From: Pseudomonas defluvii
GTDB taxonomy: Bacteria > Pseudomonadota > Gammaproteobacteria > Pseudomonadales > Pseudomonadaceae
DNA: 49,306 nt
Assembly: GCF_001695625.1 (NCBI RefSeq)
Contig: NZ_MBPN01000034.1
Coordinates: 1-49,306 of the forward strand
Direction of reading: 5' to 3'
Shown here: positions 46,003 to 49,306 of the stretch, piece by piece
Numbering within the stretch: the stretch's first letter is position 1
How the letters are laid out: each line of letters begins with the position of its first letter
Made by a program: the position numbers and the translations under genes
The notes under the pieces: model-generated
What the model was told of the DNA's origin: nothing
What the model saw: only the letters and a program-made list of their open reading frames with translations
Database searches by the model: none

Positions 46003-46764
46003 ATGGGCAACAGATTCGACAACAAGGTCGCGCTGGTTACGGGTGCGGCGCAGGGTATCGGTCGGCGTCTTTCCGAGCGCCTTCTGGAAGAGGGTGCCGT
46101 ACTGGTCGCGGTTGACCGTTCGGAGCTGGTGCATGAGCTGCAGGCCGAAGGTGTATTGACCCTCACCGCCGACCTGGAACAGCACAGCGAGTGCCAGCGT
46201 GTGATGGCGGCAGCGGTGGAGCGCTTCGGTCGGCTCGACGTGCTGATCAACAACGTCGGCGGGACCATCTGGGCCAAGCCTTTCGAGCATTACCAGGCCG
46301 ACCAGATCGAGGCCGAAGTGCGTCGTTCGCTGTTCCCGACCCTTTGGTGCTGCCACGCTGCGCTGCCGTACATGCTTGAGCAGGGCCACGGGGCCATCGT
46401 CAACGTCTCCTCGATTGCCACGCGCAGCATCAACCGCGTGCCTTACGGCGCGGCCAAGGGCGGGGTCAATGCATTGACCGCGTGCCTGGCCTTCGAGACT
46501 GCCGAGCGTGGTGTGCGGGTCAATGCCACGGCGCCGGGCGGCACGCAAGCACCGCCCCGTCGCGTGCCGCGCAACAGTGCCGAGCAAAGCGCGCAGGAAC
46601 AGGACTGGTACCAGCAGATCGTCGACCAGACCTTGGATAGCACCTTGATGAAACGCTACGGCAGCCTCGACGAACAGGTCGGCGCGATTCTTTTTCTCGC
46701 CTCCGACGAGGCCTCTTACATCACCGGCACGGTGCTGCCGGTCGGTGGCGGCGACCTCGGTTGA
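46003..46764 (+). CDS. benD: Benzoate cis-diol dehydrogenase (1,6-dihydroxycyclohexa-2,4-diene-1-carboxylate dehydrogenase)
   Basis: BenD (253 residues) oxidises and decarboxylates the cis-diol to catechol with NAD+. It is a short-chain dehydrogenase: TGAAQGIG at 13-20, NNVGG at 83-87, and the catalytic Tyr148/Lys152 pair (PYGAAKGG). The ATG at 46003 follows CGAGG; the longer open frame upstream overlaps benC and is rejected. catB starts 19 bp later. Confidence 0.96.
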   Translation: MGNRFDNKVALVTGAAQGIGRRLSERLLEEGAVLVAVDRSELVHELQAEGVLTLTADLEQHSECQRVMAAAVERFGRLDVLINNVGGTIWAKPFEHYQADQIEAEVRRSLFPTLWCCHAALPYMLEQGHGAIVNVSSIATRSINRVPYGAAKGGVNALTACLAFETAERGVRVNATAPGGTQAPPRRVPRNSAEQSAQEQDWYQQIVDQTLDSTLMKRYGSLDEQVGAILFLASDEASYITGTVLPVGGGDLG

Positions 46765-46783
46765 GCCCCCCTGGAGAATCCTG

Positions 46784-47905
46784 ATGAGTTACCCCCTGAT
46801 CGAGAGCATCTCGACAACCATCGTCGACCTGCCGACCATCCGCCCGCACAAGCTGGCCATGCACACCATGCAGCAGCAGACCCTGGTGATCATTCGTCTG
46901 CGCTGCACTGACGGCATCGAAGGTCTGGGCGAGGCCACCACCATCGGTGGTCTGGCGTATGGCAATGAAAGCCCGGAAAGCATCAAGCAGAACATCGACA
47001 GCTACTTTGCGCCGATGCTGATTGGCCTCGATGCCAGCAACATCAACAGTGCCATGCAGCGCTTGGACAAGGTGATCAAGGGCAATACCTTCGCCAAGTC
47101 GGGCATTGAAAGTGCCTTGCTCGATGCCCAAGGCAAACGCCTGGGCCTGCCGGTCAGCGAGCTGTTGGGCGGGCGAGTGCGTGACAGCCTGGAAGTCGCC
47201 TGGACCTTGGCCAGCGGCGACACTGCCCGCGATATCGCAGAAGCCGAGCAGATGCTCGATCAGCGTCGCCACCGTATTTTCAAGTTGAAGATCGGCGCCA
47301 ATGAAGTGGCCCATGACCTGCGCCACGTCATCGCGATCAAGCACGCCTTGGGCGACCGCGCCAGCGTGCGGGTCGATGTCAATCAGTACTGGGACGAGTC
47401 TCAGGCGATTCGCGCCTGTCAGGTGTTGGGTGACAACGGCATCGACCTGATCGAGCAGCCGATCTCGCGCATCAACCGTGCCGGTCAGATACGCCTGAAC
47501 CAGCGCAGCCCGGCACCGATCATGGCCGACGAGTCCATCGAGAGTGTCGAGGACGCCTTCAGCCTGGCCGCCGACGGTGCCGCCAGCATCTTCGCCTTGA
47601 AAATTGCCAAGAACGGTGGCCCGCGTGCGGTGTTGCGCACCGCCCAGATCGCCGAAGCCGCCGGGATCGCCCTGTATGGCGGAACCATGCTCGAAGGTTC
47701 TATCGGCACCCTGGCCTCGGCGCATGCCTTCGTCACCTTGAACGCGCTCACCTGGCACACCGAACTGTTCGGCCCGCTGCTGCTGACTGAAGAGATCGTC
47801 GTCGAGGCACCGGTGTACCGCGATTTCGCCTTGCACGTCCCGCGCACCCCAGGCCTGGGCCTGACCCTGGATGAAGAGCGCCTGGCGTTCTTCAGCCGCC
47901 GCTGA
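46784..47905 (+). CDS. catB: Muconate cycloisomerase
   Basis: CatB (373 residues, the usual length) converts cis,cis-muconate to muconolactone. It is an enolase-superfamily barrel. The KLK motif ends in Lys169, the metal ligands are Asp198 (VDVN), Glu224 (LIEQP) and Asp249 (MADES), and the opposite base is Lys273 (ALKIAKNGG). The start ATG follows TGGAGAA. No promoter or CatR-type palindrome is visible in the 19 bp after benD, so it should depend on the ben transcript. Confidence 0.97.
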   Translation: MSYPLIESISTTIVDLPTIRPHKLAMHTMQQQTLVIIRLRCTDGIEGLGEATTIGGLAYGNESPESIKQNIDSYFAPMLIGLDASNINSAMQRLDKVIKGNTFAKSGIESALLDAQGKRLGLPVSELLGGRVRDSLEVAWTLASGDTARDIAEAEQMLDQRRHRIFKLKIGANEVAHDLRHVIAIKHALGDRASVRVDVNQYWDESQAIRACQVLGDNGIDLIEQPISRINRAGQIRLNQRSPAPIMADESIESVEDAFSLAADGAASIFALKIAKNGGPRAVLRTAQIAEAAGIALYGGTMLEGSIGTLASAHAFVTLNALTWHTELFGPLLLTEEIVVEAPVYRDFALHVPRTPGLGLTLDEERLAFFSRR

Positions 47906-47919
47906 ATAGGAGAGCCCAC

Positions 47920-48210
47920 ATGTTGTTCCACGTGAAAATGACCGTGAAATTGCCCCTCGACATGGACCCGGCCCAAGCGGCCCGGCTCAAGGCTGACGAA
48001 AAGGCGCTGGCCCAACGTCTGCAGCACGAGGGTATCTGGCGCCACCTGTGGCGCATTGCCGGGCATTACGCCAACTACAGCGTCTTTGACCTGCCCAGCG
48101 TCGAAGCGCTGCACGACACTCTGATGCAACTGCCGCTGTTCCCCTACATGGACATCGAGATTGACGGCCTGTGCCGGCATCCCTCGTCGATCCATTCCGA
48201 TGACCGTTGA
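47920..48210 (+). CDS. catC: Muconolactone delta-isomerase
   Basis: CatC (96 residues, full length) isomerises muconolactone to beta-ketoadipate enol-lactone. It starts MLFHVKMTVKLPLDMD and includes GIWRHLWRIAGHYANYSVFD, the ferredoxin-like fold that forms decamers. It follows catB by 14 bp with AGGAGAG upstream. Codons 2-6 contain a degenerate parS-like sequence that is better explained by coding. Confidence 0.96.
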   Translation: MLFHVKMTVKLPLDMDPAQAARLKADEKALAQRLQHEGIWRHLWRIAGHYANYSVFDLPSVEALHDTLMQLPLFPYMDIEIDGLCRHPSSIHSDDR

Positions 48211-48225
48211 TCGCTGATTACTGAT

Positions 48226-48233
48226 AACAACAA
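48226..48233 (+). promoter_or_regulatory. Crc/Hfq-type CA motif in the catA leader
   Basis: AACAACAA lies 16 nt before the ATG at 48250, next to TCGAGG. It is a perfect AAnAAnAA motif. Confidence 0.6.
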
Positions 48234-48249
48234 TTCGAGGTAGCCAATC

Positions 48250-49182
48250 ATGACCGTGAAGATCGCTCACACTGCCGATGTGCAAAAATTCTTCGAAGAA
48301 GCCAGCGGCTTGCTTAATCAGGAAGGCAATCCACGCCTGAAGACCCTGGTCAATCGCATCATCAATGACGTTGCCCGGGTCATCGAAGACCTGCAGGTGA
48401 CGCCGGATGAGTTCTGGAAAGCAGTGGATTACCTCAATCGCCTGGGCGCACGTCAGGAAGCCGGTTTGCTGGTGGCCGGTCTTGGCCTGGAGCACTACCT
48501 GGACCTGCAACTGGATGCCCAGGATGAAGCCGCAGGTTTGTCCGGCGGAACGCCGCGAACCATTGAAGGCCCGCTGTACGTAGCCGGTGCGCCATTGGCC
48601 GAAGGTGAAGTGCGGATGGACGATGGTCTTGATGCTGGCACCGTGATGTTCCTGCAAGGGCGGGTACTGGATGAGCACGGCCAACCGGTAGCCGGCGCGG
48701 TGGTCGACTTGTGGCACGCCAACACCCAGGGGACGTACTCCTACTTCGACAGCACCCAGTCGGACTACAACCTGCGTCGTCGCATCATCACCGATGCAGA
48801 AGGCCGTTACCGTGCGCGCAGCATCGTGCCGTCGGGCTATGGCTGCCCAGCGGACGGTCCAACCCAGGAGCTGCTTGACCAACTGGGCCGCCATGGCAAT
48901 CGCCCAGCGCATGTGCACTTCTTTATCTCTGCACCGGGTCACCGTCACCTGACCACCCAGATCAACCTGTCCGGTGATCAATACCTGTGGGATGATTTCG
49001 CCTACGCCACCCGCGATGGGCTGGTCGGTGAACTGCGCTTCGTCGAAGATGCTGCGGCTGCCGATGCCCGGGGTGTCGAAGGACGCTTTGCCGAGATGGA
49101 CTTTGACTTCCAGTTGCAGGCCGCGCCGCAGCCAGCCTTTGAACTGCGCAGCAATCGTCCGCGTGCCTTGCAGGATGCCTGA
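48250..49182 (+). CDS. catA: Catechol 1,2-dioxygenase
   Basis: CatA (310 residues) is the intradiol enzyme that cleaves catechol to cis,cis-muconate using Fe(III). The N-terminal helical linker domain (1-100) is followed by the intradiol beta-sandwich with LWHANTQGTYSYFD. The iron ligands are Tyr163, Tyr197 (PSGYGCP), His221 and His223 (AHVHFF). The gene lies 39 bp after catC. The order benABCD-catBCA places the whole route to the enol-lactone in one array. Confidence 0.97.
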   Translation: MTVKIAHTADVQKFFEEASGLLNQEGNPRLKTLVNRIINDVARVIEDLQVTPDEFWKAVDYLNRLGARQEAGLLVAGLGLEHYLDLQLDAQDEAAGLSGGTPRTIEGPLYVAGAPLAEGEVRMDDGLDAGTVMFLQGRVLDEHGQPVAGAVVDLWHANTQGTYSYFDSTQSDYNLRRRIITDAEGRYRARSIVPSGYGCPADGPTQELLDQLGRHGNRPAHVHFFISAPGHRHLTTQINLSGDQYLWDDFAYATRDGLVGELRFVEDAAAADARGVEGRFAEMDFDFQLQAAPQPAFELRSNRPRALQDA

Positions 49183-49200
49183 GTAACGCACTCGGTTTGT

Positions 49201-49266
49201 CGCCGGCCTAGCCGACGCCTGTATCAATGATATGAACCATTGATGCAGGCGTCGGCTTTGCCGGCG
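49201..49266. repeat. Nested inverted repeat downstream of catA, possible terminator or REP-like element
   Basis: An inner stem pairs GCCGACGCCTGTATCAA (49211-49227) with TTGATGCAGGCGTCGGC (49240-49256), with one mismatch in 17. An outer pair, CGCCGGC (49201-49207) and GCCGGCG (49260-49266), extends it. The symmetry would stop or protect catA messages from either side. A mobile REP-type repeat is an alternative. Confidence 0.65.
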
Positions 49267-49306
49267 TTCTGCGTTAAGACAAGCACAAGCCCATGGTGGC
49301 CCGATG

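Noticed and set aside
47924..47939. parS-like TGTTCCACGTGAAAAT at the start of catC
   Set aside because: The right half is degenerate, with three mismatches, and the bases encode the conserved CatC start LFHVKM.

Overview
The window is a chromosomal replication-origin region of a Pseudomonas, most likely of the P. putida group. The order gyrB-recF-dnaN-dnaA | oriC | rpmH-rnpA-yidD-yidC-mnmE | mnmG-rsmG-parA-parB-atpIBEFHAGDC-glmU-(DeoR)-glmS is the conserved Pseudomonas origin layout, and the proteins are close to full family length. The species group is inferred from recalled protein similarity and was not computed.

Positions 1-7911 are accessory DNA. They read best as a 7.9-kb non-autonomous Tn7-like element (18-7906) inserted directly after the gyrB stop codon. 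It has Tn7-style inverted ends (TGTAGGTTCACA, then AATAGATG), a 5-bp target duplication (GCTAA at 13-17 and 7907-7911) and extra copies of the end motif inside both ends. No tns genes lie inside. The cargo is a small secreted protein, two proteins of unknown function, a PIN-like/coiled-coil/membrane protein split by a -1 frameshift at a slippery A AAA AAT, a 68-aa protein and a decayed IS3-family copy. Positions 1-12 look like the end of a second related element abutting the first. A parS-like site lies in the left end.

Positions 7912-23348 hold the replication and segregation block. oriC (14108-14689) carries DnaA boxes and an AT-rich tract. A second, sequence-related box-rich module lies between mnmE and mnmG (18608-19119). 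Two parS sites lie within recF, and parA/parB are encoded downstream. At least 20 perfect TTATCCACA boxes are spread over about 28 kb, many inside genes.

Positions 23349-34980 carry the F1Fo ATP synthase operon, with a good sigma-70 promoter and intergenic hairpins, then glmU, a DeoR-family regulator and glmS with an apparently empty attTn7.

Positions 34986-49306 hold a chemoreceptor and a compact benzoate-to-enol-lactone cluster: catR, a benR paralogue, an aromatic-acid MFS transporter, an OprD-type porin, benR, benABCD and catBCA. Benzoate would be taken up, dihydroxylated by BenABC, dehydrogenated to catechol by BenD, ring-cleaved by CatA, then processed by CatB and CatC. Matching BenR-type tandem boxes sit before benA and before the transporter. 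Seven leaders in the cluster carry A-rich CA motifs typical of Crc/Hfq catabolite repression. catBCA has no visible promoter of its own.
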